In this document: positions 17,129 to 28,948 of the stretch, piece after piece
Numbering within the stretch: the first letter of the stretch is position 1
Layout of the letters: each line of letters begins with the position of its first letter
NCBI GenBank assembly: GCA_038254435.1
Contig: JBBSGD010000005.1
Location: forward strand, 6,842 to 70,841
DNA length: 64,000 bases
DNA from: JBBSGD01 sp038254435
GTDB lineage: Bacteria; Actinomycetota; CADDZG01; WHSQ01
Direction: 5' to 3'
Notes under the pieces: generated by a model
The model's database searches: none
Told to the model about the DNA's origin: nothing
The model's input: only the letters and a program-made list of their open reading frames with translations
Made by a program: the position numbers and the translations under genes

Positions 17129-17196
17129 ATTACGCGCCCCAAGGATGCGGGCGCACTCGCGCGGCGCCGCCGGCGCCCGCACGAGGCAAGCGTAAT
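17129..17196 (+). ncRNA. Structured leader element upstream of dnaE
   Basis: Two nested perfect helices: outer ATTACGC (17129-17135) with GCGTAAT (17190-17196), inner TGCGGGCGC (17146-17154) with GCGCCCGCA (17173-17181). Internal loops are GCCCCAAGGA and CGAGGCAA, and the apical loop carries the self-complementary CGGCGCCG. It ends about 80 nt before the dnaE start. It lacks a U tract and so is not a plain terminator. I do not recognise it as a known riboswitch class. Confidence 0.55.
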
Positions 17197-17277
17197 GAGT
17201 TTCAAGGGTGAGCGAAGGGTGGAAGTGACAGCGATGGGAAGCAATCGGGCGGTCGGCGAAGGGGCGGGGAAAACCAG

Positions 17278-20706
<3,429 letters not shown>

Positions 20707-20707
20707 C

Positions 20708-21478
20708 GTGACCTTTGTTGTCTATCCATCGGTAGATATCTCTCACGGTCGCTGCGTCCACCTCTTGCAGGGCCGCTTCGGCACCGAGACTGTCTACTCG
20801 GACGACCCCGTTGAAGTGGCCATGGGCTTCTGCTCTGCAGGGGCTCGCTGGCTGCACGTGGTCGACCTCGACGGGGCCAAGTCCGGCACCCCTGCCAACC
20901 GCGAGCTCGTCCTCGAGGTGATCCGGCTGGCCCCCCGCCTCGTGCAGGCGAGCGGCGGGCTCACGACCATCGAGGACGTCGAGGAGGTTCTTGCCGCGGG
21001 CGCCAACCGGGCGGTGCTCAGCAGCCGCGCCCTGGAGGACGAAGCTGCGCTGAGAAAGGCGTGCGGACGCTACGGCGAGCGCATCGCAGCGTCGCTCGAG
21101 GTTGGATCGAGCACGGCGGCGCCGGGCCAGCCCCTGGTGCGCGAGTCGATGCCGCTGCCCGAGGCGGTACGCATCTTCTCGCAAGCCGGCGCCGCCGCTT
21201 TCATCCGCACGGACCTGAGCCGGGACTCGGCAATGACCGGGCCCAACCTCGAGGGGCTAGAGGAGCTGGCCCGGCTGACCCCGCTGCCGGTCATAGCCGC
21301 GGGCGGAGTGGGCTCGCTGCCCGAGCTCGAGGCAATCGTGGCGCTGGGCAGATTGGGGGTGCGCGGCGCGATCGTGGGGCGCGCCCTGTACGAGCAAAAG
21401 TTCGGCATCGCCGAAGCGAATCGTATCGCCGACGCCGCGGGGACCGAGGGCGACCCGGGTCCCTTCCCGTCCGCCTGA
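20708..21478 (+). CDS. HisA-like isomerase, possible bifunctional PriA
   Basis: Phosphoribosyl isomerase with a TIM barrel, 256 residues. It has VVYPSVDISHGRCVHLLQG at the N terminus with the catalytic Asp, ASGGLTTIEDVEEVL near residue 80, RTDLSRDSAMTGPN near 162 with the second Asp, and AAGGVGSLPEL near 198. HisA acts in histidine synthesis. In many actinobacteria the same protein (PriA) also performs the TrpF step. The neighbouring trpC-trpB-trpA cluster lacks trpF, which fits a dual role. Where many HisA proteins have SLD in strand 5, this one has SLE. GTG lies one base after dnaE. Confidence 0.82.
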   Translation: MTFVVYPSVDISHGRCVHLLQGRFGTETVYSDDPVEVAMGFCSAGARWLHVVDLDGAKSGTPANRELVLEVIRLAPRLVQASGGLTTIEDVEEVLAAGANRAVLSSRALEDEAALRKACGRYGERIAASLEVGSSTAAPGQPLVRESMPLPEAVRIFSQAGAAAFIRTDLSRDSAMTGPNLEGLEELARLTPLPVIAAGGVGSLPELEAIVALGRLGVRGAIVGRALYEQKFGIAEANRIADAAGTEGDPGPFPSA

Positions 21479-21534
21479 CCCGCTCGCTCCCTTAGTCGCC
21501 TCCCCGCGCCGCCTTGCCGCGGGAGCACAGCGCG

Positions 21535-21550
21535 TAGGATGGCCGCTGCC
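21535..21550 (+). promoter_or_regulatory. -10 element for the M24 peptidase gene
   Basis: TAGGAT at 21535-21540 lies 10 bases before ATG 21551, suggesting a leaderless or nearly leaderless transcript. It overlaps an upstream in-frame ATG (21539), arguing against that earlier start. Confidence 0.45.
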
Positions 21551-22696
21551 ATGACCACGTATCTGCTCTACGACGACGCGATGAAGAGCCCCGAGATGCG
21601 TCATGAGATCGCAGAGCCGATCATGGACCCTGTGGTGTTCCTCGAACACGAGGGCAAGCGCATCGTGGTCGGCAGCGTGCTCGAGGAGCCGGCCCTGGCG
21701 CGCCGGGAGGACGTCGTCGACGAGTTCTGGAACAGCCACGAGCTCGGTGCTATGGAGCTCGTCAGGGACCCGTCGGTGCCCGAGCACGTCATCGGATCGG
21801 AGATCGTTCTGCGGGCCCTAGCGCGCGCCGGAGCGACAACGGTGATCGTACCCGCGTCGTTCTCACTGCTGACTGCCGACTACCTGCGGGCCCGAGGAGT
21901 CGAGGTGACTGCGGACCCCGGCGCGTGGATCGCGCGCCGCCGCCGCAAAGCGCCGTGGGAGCTCGAGGGCATCGAGCGTGCTCAGCGGGCGACGGAAACG
22001 GCCATGCTGATCGCCGCCCGGATGCTGCGCGACGCCGAGCCCACCGGTGACAACGGGCACTTGCGCTTCGAGGGAGAGATCCTTACCGCGGAGTGGATCC
22101 GCGAGTCCATGGGGGCGGCACTCCTGTCGCAGGGGGCGGAATCAGAGGAGATCATCGTGCACTCGGGGGACGCGTGTCTCAGCGGGCACGCCATCGGCAC
22201 CGGCCCGATTCTGGTGGACCAGTCCTGCATCATCGACTGCTTCCCGCGCGACCGCCGCACCGGCTGCTACACGGACATGACGAGGACCTTCGTTCCCGGC
22301 CGGCCGTCACACGAGCTCCGGCAGCTCCACGCGCACTGCCGCGCCGCGCTGACGATCGCCCTCGAAGCGCTCGAGCCGGGACGGAGCGACGCCTACCGGC
22401 TGGTTGGGGAGTTCTTCGGTGCCAACGGCTATCCCACCCAGATCACGCACGACGGCCGCGAGCCCCTCACGCGAGGCTTTCCGCACGCCCTGGGGCACGG
22501 GGTCGGACTCGAGGTACACGAACGGCCGCAGATGGGGATGCGTGCGGACGAGCTCGTCGAGGGCGACGTCGTGGCCGTGGAGCCCGGCCTCTATTTCCCG
22601 GACGTGGGCGGCGTGCGGCTCGAGGACACCGTCATCATCACGGACTCGGGCTACGCCGCGTTCACGGACCCGCTGTCCTACGAGCTGACCGAGTGA
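21551..22696 (+). CDS. M24 family metallopeptidase (Xaa-Pro aminopeptidase-like)
   Basis: Pita-bread-fold dimetal peptidase of 381 residues. A creatinase-like N-terminal domain (about 1-130) precedes the catalytic domain. Metal ligands can be assigned: the Asp pair in IIDCFPRDRRTGCYTDMTRTF near residue 230, His in HALGHGVGLEVHE near 315, and two Glu in AVEPGLYF and GGVRLEDTV. This resembles PepQ/PepP. Substrate unknown; dipeptides with proline are the usual target. ATG 21551 is preferred over 21539 because of the promoter position. It converges with the minus-strand PRC-barrel gene. Confidence 0.85.
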   Translation: MTTYLLYDDAMKSPEMRHEIAEPIMDPVVFLEHEGKRIVVGSVLEEPALARREDVVDEFWNSHELGAMELVRDPSVPEHVIGSEIVLRALARAGATTVIVPASFSLLTADYLRARGVEVTADPGAWIARRRRKAPWELEGIERAQRATETAMLIAARMLRDAEPTGDNGHLRFEGEILTAEWIRESMGAALLSQGAESEEIIVHSGDACLSGHAIGTGPILVDQSCIIDCFPRDRRTGCYTDMTRTFVPGRPSHELRQLHAHCRAALTIALEALEPGRSDAYRLVGEFFGANGYPTQITHDGREPLTRGFPHALGHGVGLEVHERPQMGMRADELVEGDVVAVEPGLYFPDVGGVRLEDTVIITDSGYAAFTDPLSYELTE

Positions 22697-22726
22697 CCGG
22701 GCGGGGCGAGCGTGCCATGCCGGCGC

Positions 22727-23017
22727 CTACTCCGGGTAGGGCTCGATGGTGTCCTGCGCGGCTGCTGCGTCACGGTTGAGAAGGACTCGCTCGGTTGTCA
22801 GCCGCTCGATCATGGCCGCGGGCACGAACCGCTCTTGCTCGATGAGCCCGCTCTTGAAGGTCACGCCCGAGAAGATGTCCTTCTCCTCGTCCGCGATCAC
22901 GCGGTGAACCTTGCCGATGTCGTCGCCGTCGGACGACGTGATCGGCGTTCCGCCGGCAAGAGTCAGCCACGCTATCGTTTGCTCCTGTCCGGCGGGGCTG
23001 CTCTGATCGTTCGTCAC
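22727..23017 (-). CDS. PRC-barrel-like small protein
   Basis: 96 residues. The core AWLTLAGGTPITSSDGDDIGKVHRVIADEEKDIFSGV resembles PRC-barrel/DUF2171 domains, small beta-barrels found in stress and photosynthetic-complex assembly proteins and in RimM. The C terminus is acidic. GTG 23017 is chosen because TAGGAT (23031-23026 on this strand) lies eight bases upstream; the frame extends further but overlaps the divergent trpC. Function unknown. Confidence 0.65.
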   Translation of the reverse strand: MTNDQSSPAGQEQTIAWLTLAGGTPITSSDGDDIGKVHRVIADEEKDIFSGVTFKSGLIEQERFVPAAMIERLTTERVLLNRDAAAAQDTIEPYPE

Positions 23018-23064
23018 GGGCGACCATCCTATCGGGCCGTGGAAAAGTGGTTTAGGGGCAACCG
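23018..23064. promoter_or_regulatory. Divergent promoter region, PRC-barrel gene / trpC
   Basis: In 47 bp lie a minus-strand TAGGAT eight bases before GTG 23017 and a plus-strand TTTAGG eight bases before ATG 23065. Both suggest leaderless transcription. No trp attenuator (leader peptide with Trp codons) fits in this gap. Confidence 0.45.
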
Positions 23065-23841
23065 ATGACCTACCTCGACGACTTACTCGCATCGACCCAC
23101 CGCAGGCTCGAGGAGGTCCGGGCGCGCATCTCACCCGAGGTGCTGGAAGAGCGCCTCGCTTCGGCTCCCGAGCCGCGCGGCTTCGCCCTGTCGCTCGAGC
23201 AGGCTGAGGGGGTCGCCGTCATTGCCGAGATCAAACGGCGCTCGCCGAGCCGCGGGCCGCTTGCCCTGAAGGTCAACGCGTCCGAGCTGGCCGCGTCCTT
23301 TGCTGCCGGGGGAGCCTCGGCGCTCTCGGTTGTGACCGAGCCCGATCACTTCGAGGGCTCGCTCGAGGACCTCGCCGCGGCGCGCTCCGCGGGTCTGCCG
23401 GTCCTTCGCAAGGACTTCGTGCTCGACGAGATCCAGGTCATGGAGACAAGAGCCGTGGGGGCGGACGCCGTGCTCCTCATCGTGCGCATCCTCGGCGAGC
23501 GTCTTGTGGAGCTGGCCGCTGCGGCTCGCGCGCTGCGGCTCGATGCCCTGGTCGAGGTGTTCGACGAGGAGGACATGCGGCGCGCAAGTGATTGCGGCGC
23601 GTCGCTAATCGGAATCAACCACAGGGATCTCACCACATTCGAGGTGGATCCCCACCGTACCGCCAGGCTCGCCCCCCTGGCGCCGGACGGGGCAACGATC
23701 GTGGGACTGTCCGGGGTGTCCGGCAGAGACGACGTGGAGGCTCTTGCCGGGGCAGGCGCGCGCGCCGTCCTCGTAGGTGAGTCGCTGATCACCGCGGACG
23801 ATCCCGCCGCGGCGCTGAGGGTGCTGAGGGGCGTGGCGTGA
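23065..23841 (+). CDS. trpC: Indole-3-glycerol phosphate synthase TrpC
   Basis: Tryptophan pathway enzyme that decarboxylates and closes CdRP to indole-3-glycerol phosphate. It is a TIM barrel of 258 residues with AEIKRRSPSRG near residue 55, LRKDFVLDEIQVMETRAVGAD near 115, INHRDLTTFEVD near 185 and GLSGVSGRDDV near 212, all family-diagnostic with the catalytic Lys and Glu residues. Its stop overlaps the trpB GTG. It is a monofunctional trpC, not fused to trpF. Confidence 0.95.
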   Translation: MTYLDDLLASTHRRLEEVRARISPEVLEERLASAPEPRGFALSLEQAEGVAVIAEIKRRSPSRGPLALKVNASELAASFAAGGASALSVVTEPDHFEGSLEDLAAARSAGLPVLRKDFVLDEIQVMETRAVGADAVLLIVRILGERLVELAAAARALRLDALVEVFDEEDMRRASDCGASLIGINHRDLTTFEVDPHRTARLAPLAPDGATIVGLSGVSGRDDVEALAGAGARAVLVGESLITADDPAAALRVLRGVA

Positions 23842-25010
23842 GCGCTTCGATAGCGGACGCCGCGGGTCGCTTCGGCGAGTTCGGGGGCCGCTACGTTCCC
23901 GAGGTGCTGATCGGCGCGCTGGCAGAGCTCGAGGACGCGTGGGATGCGGCACGCGCCGATGAGGCCTTCGCCCGGCAGCTCGATTGTCTCTTGCAGACGA
24001 TCGTCGGACGGCCGACGCCCTTGTACGAGGCCGAGCGCCTGTCCGAGAGGGTTGGCGCGCGGGTGCTCCTAAAGCGCGAGGACCTTGCGCACACCGGGGC
24101 CCACAAGATCAACAACACAGTGGGACAGGTGCTGCTCGCCACCCGGATGGGCAAGAAGCGCATCATCGCCGAGACCGGTGCAGGCCAGCATGGAGTCGCG
24201 ACCGCCACCGCCGCCGCCTACTTCGGGTTGCCGTGCGTCGTTTACATGGGTGCCACCGACGTTCGTCGCCAGCACCTCAACGTCGTGCGAATGGAGCTTC
24301 TCGGCGCGCAGGTCGTTCCCGTGCAGAGCGGCGCCTCGACGCTCAAGGACGCCATCAACGAGGCTCTAAGGGATTGGGTGACCAACGTCGAGGACACGCA
24401 CTACGTGATCGGCTCGGTGGTGGGCCCGCACCCCTATCCGGAGCTCGTGGCCGAGCTGCAGCGGGTAATCGGCGACGAGGCGCGCGCACAGGTGCTGGAG
24501 CTGATCGGCGGCCTCCCCGACGAGGTGGTTGCGTGCGTCGGCGGCGGCTCCAACGCGGTCGGCCTGTGGCGGGCGTTCTACGACGACCCCTCGGTCAGGA
24601 TGGTCGGCGTCGAAGCGGCAGGCGAGGGGCTCGACAAGCGTCACGGCGCCGCGATCGCGCGCGGCGCTCCCGGAGTTCTTCATGGGGCACGCAGCATGCT
24701 CTTGCAAGACGATCAGGGCCTCATCGCCGAGGCCCACTCGGTGTCGGCGGGCCTCGACTACCCCGGCGTGGGGCCGGAGCACGCATGGCTCGCCGCGCGC
24801 GGACGGGCGCGGTACGAGTCTGCCACCGACGCGCAGGCGCTGCACGCCTTCAGCATGCTGGCGTCGACGGAGGGGATCATCCCGGCCCTCGAGCCCGCCC
24901 ACGCGCTCGCCTACGTGCTGCGAGGCACGGGAACGGGAACGATCCTGGTGGGGCTATCCGGACGCGGCGACAAGGACGTCGCTGCGGCCGCGGAGGCCAT
25001 GAGCCGATGA
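23838..25010 (+). CDS. trpB: Tryptophan synthase beta subunit TrpB
   Basis: PLP enzyme joining indole and serine. The PLP lysine is K90 in HTGAHKINNT. Other landmarks are FGEFGGRYVPEVL at the start, AETGAGQHGVA near residue 112, and the phosphate-binding CVGGGSNAVGLW near 235. The length of 390 is typical. GTG overlaps the trpC stop and the trpB stop overlaps the trpA ATG, so the three are translationally coupled. Confidence 0.96.
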   Translation: MSASIADAAGRFGEFGGRYVPEVLIGALAELEDAWDAARADEAFARQLDCLLQTIVGRPTPLYEAERLSERVGARVLLKREDLAHTGAHKINNTVGQVLLATRMGKKRIIAETGAGQHGVATATAAAYFGLPCVVYMGATDVRRQHLNVVRMELLGAQVVPVQSGASTLKDAINEALRDWVTNVEDTHYVIGSVVGPHPYPELVAELQRVIGDEARAQVLELIGGLPDEVVACVGGGSNAVGLWRAFYDDPSVRMVGVEAAGEGLDKRHGAAIARGAPGVLHGARSMLLQDDQGLIAEAHSVSAGLDYPGVGPEHAWLAARGRARYESATDAQALHAFSMLASTEGIIPALEPAHALAYVLRGTGTGTILVGLSGRGDKDVAAAAEAMSR

Positions 25011-25789
25011 GCATGCTCGCCGAGCATCTCGCGGCTCAGGGGGCCGACGGGCGCAAGCTGCTGGTTCCCTATCTGACGGGCGGCATACCCGACCTGCCCA
25101 GCTTCCCCGCGGCGCTTGCGGCTCTGAGTCCGTGCGCAGACGCTCTCGAGGTGGGGCTTCCGTACTCGGACCCGCTCATGGACGGTCCGGTCATTGCCGC
25201 GGCCTCCGAGCGCGCCCTGAGGGCGGGGGTCGGGCCACTCGAGACCGTCGCCGCAGCCGCCCAGGCGCACGGGGCACCTCGGCTTGCCATGACCTACTAC
25301 AACCCCATTCACAGGCTCGGGGAGTTGGCCTTCTGTGCCCGGCTTGCGGAGGCAGGGTTCTGCGGGCTAATCGTTCCCGACCTTCCGGTCGAGGAGTCTC
25401 GCTCCTTGCAGGCCTCGGCCGCGGCGCACGAGCTTGCTTGGGTGCCGCTGGTGTCGCCGCTGTCCTCGCCCCGGCGCGTCGCGGCGATAGCCGCAGGGGC
25501 AACCGGGTTCGTCTACGCGGTGTCGACACTAGGGGTGACGGGAGCGCGCGCGTCGCTGTCCGAGCGCGCCGCAGTGATCGCGCGCAGATGCAAGGTGCTT
25601 ACCGACCTCCCGGTGCTCGTGGGCATTGGAGTCTCGACCCCCGAGCAGGCAGTCGCCGCCGTGGCCGAGGCCGACGGGGTGATAATCGGCTCGTCGGTGG
25701 TGCGTCTCGTAATGCAAGAGGGAGCCGAGGCCGCCTCAGCGTGGCTCGACTCGGTTAGAGCCGCTCTCGACGCAGCGGTGGCCGGCTGA
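25007..25789 (+). CDS. trpA: Tryptophan synthase alpha subunit TrpA
   Basis: Cleaves indole-3-glycerol phosphate and channels indole to TrpB. It is a TIM barrel of 260 residues. The catalytic Glu and Asp lie in ALEVGLPYSDPLMDGPVI near residue 47, and GLIVPDLPVEE and VLVGIGVSTPEQ follow. The frame is open far upstream within trpB, but ATG 25007 in ATGA overlap with the trpB stop gives the expected length and start. Confidence 0.95.
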   Translation: MSMLAEHLAAQGADGRKLLVPYLTGGIPDLPSFPAALAALSPCADALEVGLPYSDPLMDGPVIAAASERALRAGVGPLETVAAAAQAHGAPRLAMTYYNPIHRLGELAFCARLAEAGFCGLIVPDLPVEESRSLQASAAAHELAWVPLVSPLSSPRRVAAIAAGATGFVYAVSTLGVTGARASLSERAAVIARRCKVLTDLPVLVGIGVSTPEQAVAAVAEADGVIIGSSVVRLVMQEGAEAASAWLDSVRAALDAAVAG

Positions 25790-25928
25790 GGCCGCTCCCT
25801 GCCCTTCCACTCAAATGCGCCCCGCGGCTGCCGATACATGCCACAGTCACCTACACGAACGTTAGAAGAGGGGCCATGAGGCAGGTCAGGGTTCAAAAGA
25901 GACGCCGGCCGCGGCCGTAGGCAATCCG

Positions 25929-26189
25929 TCAGCGCCGCCGGTGCCGGCGCGCCGCCTTCATGCTGCCCCACGCCCCGGCTGCTGCGCCGAGCCCCGCTCC
26001 GAGAGCGAGCCCCACGAGAACCTGTGCGCCGCCCTCGAACCTCGTGCCGGCCGCTCCTGCGCGTGTCACGAGGTAGATGGTGAGTCCCAAGAACCCGCCG
26101 ATCGCCGCGCCGAGAACCACCCCGAGCAACCCGCCGAGGACGGCGGCCAGCCGCAGCTTGGACTTGTCGCTCATGGCGTTATCGGTCAC
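25929..26189 (-). CDS. Small glycine-zipper membrane protein
   Basis: 86 residues with two membrane segments rich in Gly and Ala (LRLAAVLGGLLGVVLGAAIGG and ALGAGLGAAAGAWGSMKAA) and a basic end RRHRRR. GTG 26189 is chosen because TAGGCT lies seven bases upstream on this strand; ATG 26174 is an alternative. Similar glycine-zipper proteins occur widely without assigned function. It is divergent from the KimA-like permease gene. Confidence 0.55.
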   Translation of the reverse strand: MTDNAMSDKSKLRLAAVLGGLLGVVLGAAIGGFLGLTIYLVTRAGAAGTRFEGGAQVLVGLALGAGLGAAAGAWGSMKAARRHRRR

Positions 26190-26299
26190 GGCCCCCAGCC
26201 TACGGTCACGGCCGCGGGAGGTTCTGTAGTGTTCCGAGGCACGCATACGGGAGATGGTGCGGATGGGGGACCTTCGACAAACATGATCGTCGCAGTCAC

Positions 26300-28561
26300 A
26301 TGAGCAAAACGCAGACCGCGCTCAAGCGGATCTTCGTCGGTCGCCCAATGGCCTCGGAGGAGCTCGAGCACACCCTCCTTCCCAAGGTCATCGCTCTTCC
26401 CATCTTCGCCTCGGACGCGCTTTCGTCGATGGCTTACGCGACGCAGGAGATCCTGCTGGTGCTCGGAACGGCCGGGGTTGTCGCGCTCGGGCTCGTCGTG
26501 CCCGTGTCCATTGCGGTGTCGCTGCTTCTTGCTGTGGTGGTCTTGTCCTACCGCCAGATCGTGCGTGCTTATCCCAGCGGGGGCGGGGCCTACATTGTGG
26601 CGCGCGAAAACCTTGGCCTCTACGCGGGTTTGCTCGTGGGCGCCGCCCTGCTTGTCGACTACACGCTGACGGTAGCCGTTTCGACGACGGCGGGTGTCGA
26701 CGCGATCGTGTCGGCGGTCACCGCTCTCGCCCCTTACAAGGTCATCCTGGTGATCGGTTTCATCCTGCTGGTGATGCTCGCCAACCTGCGCGGCGTTAAG
26801 GAGTCCGGCACGCTTTTCGCCATCCCCACCTATGGCTTCATCCTGTCCATCCTGCTCATGATCGTTCTCGGGATAGCAAAGTGTGCGGGGGGATGTCCCA
26901 GCGCGCCGAGCGCAGCCGAGGCGCTTCCCTCGCTCAGTGCTCTCACGCCTCTGCTCGTGCTGCGGGCATTTGCGGCGGGAACCACCGCGCTCACGGGAGT
27001 CGAGGCCATCGCCGAAGGCGTGCCGGTGTTTCGCTTTCCTCAGTCGCGCAACGCAGCCAAGACCCTTGCCATCCTCGGAGTGGTTTCGATCACGATGTTC
27101 GTGGGTGTGTCGTGGCTTGCCGACCACGCCGACGTCGTCTACCGGGACGGTGACCCGCGCACCGTGGTCGCACAAGTGGCGCTCGCCGTGTTCGGAGGCG
27201 GGTTTGGTTTCTACGCAGTCCAGGTCTTGACTGCGGCGATTCTGATCCTCGCCGCGAACACGGCCTTCAACGGGTTCCCGGTGCTTATGTCGATCCTGGC
27301 GCGCGACGGAGTCATGCCGCGCCACTTTCTCAACCGCGGGGACCGTCTGGTCCTGTCAAACGGTATCGTGATCCTTGCCTTCTTCGCTTGCGTTCTGGTC
27401 TACATCTTCAAAGCCAACCTGAACCATTTGATCCAGCTCTATCTGATTGGCGTGTTCATTTCCTTCACGATCGCTCAGGCCGGAACGGTGCTGAGGTGGC
27501 GCAAGATCAAAACGCCCGGGTGGCGCAAAAGCGCGACAATCAACGCCATCGGTGCGGGTATGACCGGCATCGTTCTCGTCGTCGTCCTCGTGACGAAGTT
27601 CCTGCTCGGCGCGTGGATCATCGTCATCCTGATCCCGCTGCTCGTTCTCTTGATGCGCTCCATCTATCTGCACCTCAAAGACGTGCGCGAGCAGCTTGCT
27701 CATCCCGACCGGCGCCCCATCGACCGGCGCCCCGGCAGCCAGCACGCGGTCATCTATGTCACGCGTGTGGATGCGCCGACGGCCCGAGCAGTTGGCTATG
27801 CGCGCGCGACGCGCATAGCCGGCCTCAAGGCAGTCACGCTCAACGGGTCCCTGGCAGGCGCATGGCGGGAGCTGGCGCCCGAGATCCCGCTCGCGATCAT
27901 CGGCAAGGAGGGCTCGACGCCCGACGCGCTCAAGAACTTTCTGCGGCGTGAGCGCATCGAGCTCCCGCCCGACGACTTCCTCACGATCATGGTCCCCGAG
28001 ACGCTGAAGTCGAGCAGCCTCGTGGAGGTCTTGCGGAGGCCCAAGCTGCATCGTCTGAAGGCTGCACTCTTGCCCGAGCACAGCATCCAGGTGATGGACT
28101 TTCCCATGTTCGAAGCCGACATAGACCCCAACGTCGACGAGAGCCGGGAGCCGGCGCGCAACTACGTGGTCGTGCTGGCCGCCGGCGTCAACAACGCGAC
28201 GCTGCAGGCCATCGAGTACGCGGAGACGCTGCACGCGTCCGATATCCGCGGCGTTAACTTCGGGCTTGGGCCGGAGGGCAGCGAGCGCCTTGGGGACGAG
28301 TGGCTGCAGGCCCGCATCCCGCACCCTCTGGGCATCGAGGCGTCGCCGTTTCGTGATATCGGCGTGTCGGTCCGCAACTACGTGCGCGGCCTGAGGCCGG
28401 ACGGCGTCAACCGGGTGGTGACGGTGGTGATACCGGAGTTCGTGGTGCCGCAGCGCCGTCACCAGATCTTGCACGGGCAGACCGCCCTCATCGTGAAGCG
28501 CCACCTTCTGTTCGAGCGCGGCGTAGTAGTCGTGAGCGTGCCCTATCACCTCGACCGCTGA
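26300..28561 (+). CDS. APC-superfamily permease, KimA-like potassium importer candidate
   Basis: 753 residues. The first about 450 form about 12 membrane helices of the amino acid-polyamine-organocation fold. The start LEHTLLPKVIALPIFASDALSSMAYATQEIL and SYRQIVRAYPSGGGAYIVA resemble KimA (YdaO) of Bacillus, a proton-coupled K+ importer controlled by cyclic di-AMP. The remaining 300 residues are cytoplasmic with two alpha/beta segments, YVTRVDAPTARAVGYARATRI near 485 and YVVVLAAGVNNATLQAIEYAE near 620, like the KimA C-terminal domain. K+ transport is an inference; amino-acid transport is possible. No cyclic di-AMP riboswitch is seen upstream. Confidence 0.75.
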   Translation: MSKTQTALKRIFVGRPMASEELEHTLLPKVIALPIFASDALSSMAYATQEILLVLGTAGVVALGLVVPVSIAVSLLLAVVVLSYRQIVRAYPSGGGAYIVARENLGLYAGLLVGAALLVDYTLTVAVSTTAGVDAIVSAVTALAPYKVILVIGFILLVMLANLRGVKESGTLFAIPTYGFILSILLMIVLGIAKCAGGCPSAPSAAEALPSLSALTPLLVLRAFAAGTTALTGVEAIAEGVPVFRFPQSRNAAKTLAILGVVSITMFVGVSWLADHADVVYRDGDPRTVVAQVALAVFGGGFGFYAVQVLTAAILILAANTAFNGFPVLMSILARDGVMPRHFLNRGDRLVLSNGIVILAFFACVLVYIFKANLNHLIQLYLIGVFISFTIAQAGTVLRWRKIKTPGWRKSATINAIGAGMTGIVLVVVLVTKFLLGAWIIVILIPLLVLLMRSIYLHLKDVREQLAHPDRRPIDRRPGSQHAVIYVTRVDAPTARAVGYARATRIAGLKAVTLNGSLAGAWRELAPEIPLAIIGKEGSTPDALKNFLRRERIELPPDDFLTIMVPETLKSSSLVEVLRRPKLHRLKAALLPEHSIQVMDFPMFEADIDPNVDESREPARNYVVVLAAGVNNATLQAIEYAETLHASDIRGVNFGLGPEGSERLGDEWLQARIPHPLGIEASPFRDIGVSVRNYVRGLRPDGVNRVVTVVIPEFVVPQRRHQILHGQTALIVKRHLLFERGVVVVSVPYHLDR

Positions 28562-28605
28562 GAGCGTGCTCGGCGGGCATGCGGAGAGCCCGCGGGTGCA
28601 CCTAC

Positions 28606-28622
28606 TAGAATCGCAGCTTCCC
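28606..28622 (+). promoter_or_regulatory. Promoter -10 for tRNA-Leu
   Basis: TAGAAT at 28606-28611 precedes the tRNA gene by 11 bases. A -35 element is not evident. Confidence 0.45.
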
Positions 28623-28705
28623 GCCGGGGTGGTGGAAGGGGAGACACGATGCCCTCAAAAGGCATTGGGCTTCGGCCCGTGCGGGTTCGAATCCCGCCCC
28701 CGGCA
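28623..28705 (+). tRNA. tRNA-Leu (CAA)
   Basis: 83 nt. Acceptor GCCGGGG (28623-28629) pairs fully with CCCCGGC (28698-28704), with discriminator A at 28705. The anticodon stem ATGCC/GGCAT encloses CTCAAAA, giving anticodon CAA. The long variable arm GGGCTTCGGCCC is typical of class II tRNA-Leu. The T arm GCGGG-TTCGAAT-CCCGC is perfect. CCA is not fully encoded. It reads UUG codons. Confidence 0.93.
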
Positions 28706-28723
28706 CCGCGATCCGCTGGTTCG

Positions 28724-28916
28724 AGGTGGGGGGGCACTACTTCACGAGGTGGGGGAACGGCAGGTTCGCTTGGCGCGCCGGCACCGGGCCGCCTACAGCG
28801 GAATCGATGACTCCGACTACCTAATCGCCGCCACCGCGCTCGACCTCGACGCCGACTTGCTGACGGCCAACGTGCGCCACTTCCCCATGCTAGCGAGCGT
28901 CCGATCCGCGTACTGA
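28724..28916 (+). pseudogene. Remnant of a VapC-type PIN-domain toxin
   Basis: Only the C-terminal part of a PIN-domain ribonuclease can be read: ARRHRAAYSGIDDSDYLI, then AATALDLDADLLTANVRHFPML, up to a TGA at 28914. The Asp pair in GIDDSDYLIAATA and the TxNxxHF segment are typical of VapC. The N-terminal half with the first catalytic Asp and any antitoxin gene are absent. Sequence between the tRNA and this part has no coding signal. It is a decayed toxin-antitoxin remnant directly behind a tRNA gene. Confidence 0.6.
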
Positions 28917-28948
28917 GGCGGCGGAGCAGCCTGGGCTTAGCCCTTGTC

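Noticed and set aside
23018..23064. Tryptophan attenuator before trpC
   Set aside because: Only 47 bp separate the divergent genes; there is no leader peptide, terminator or room for a T-box.
25876..25920. Mini-frame MRQVRVQKRRRPRPR after trpA
   Set aside because: Fifteen codons of mostly Arg in high-GC DNA; no ribosome binding site stands out and no downstream gene on that strand would be controlled by it.
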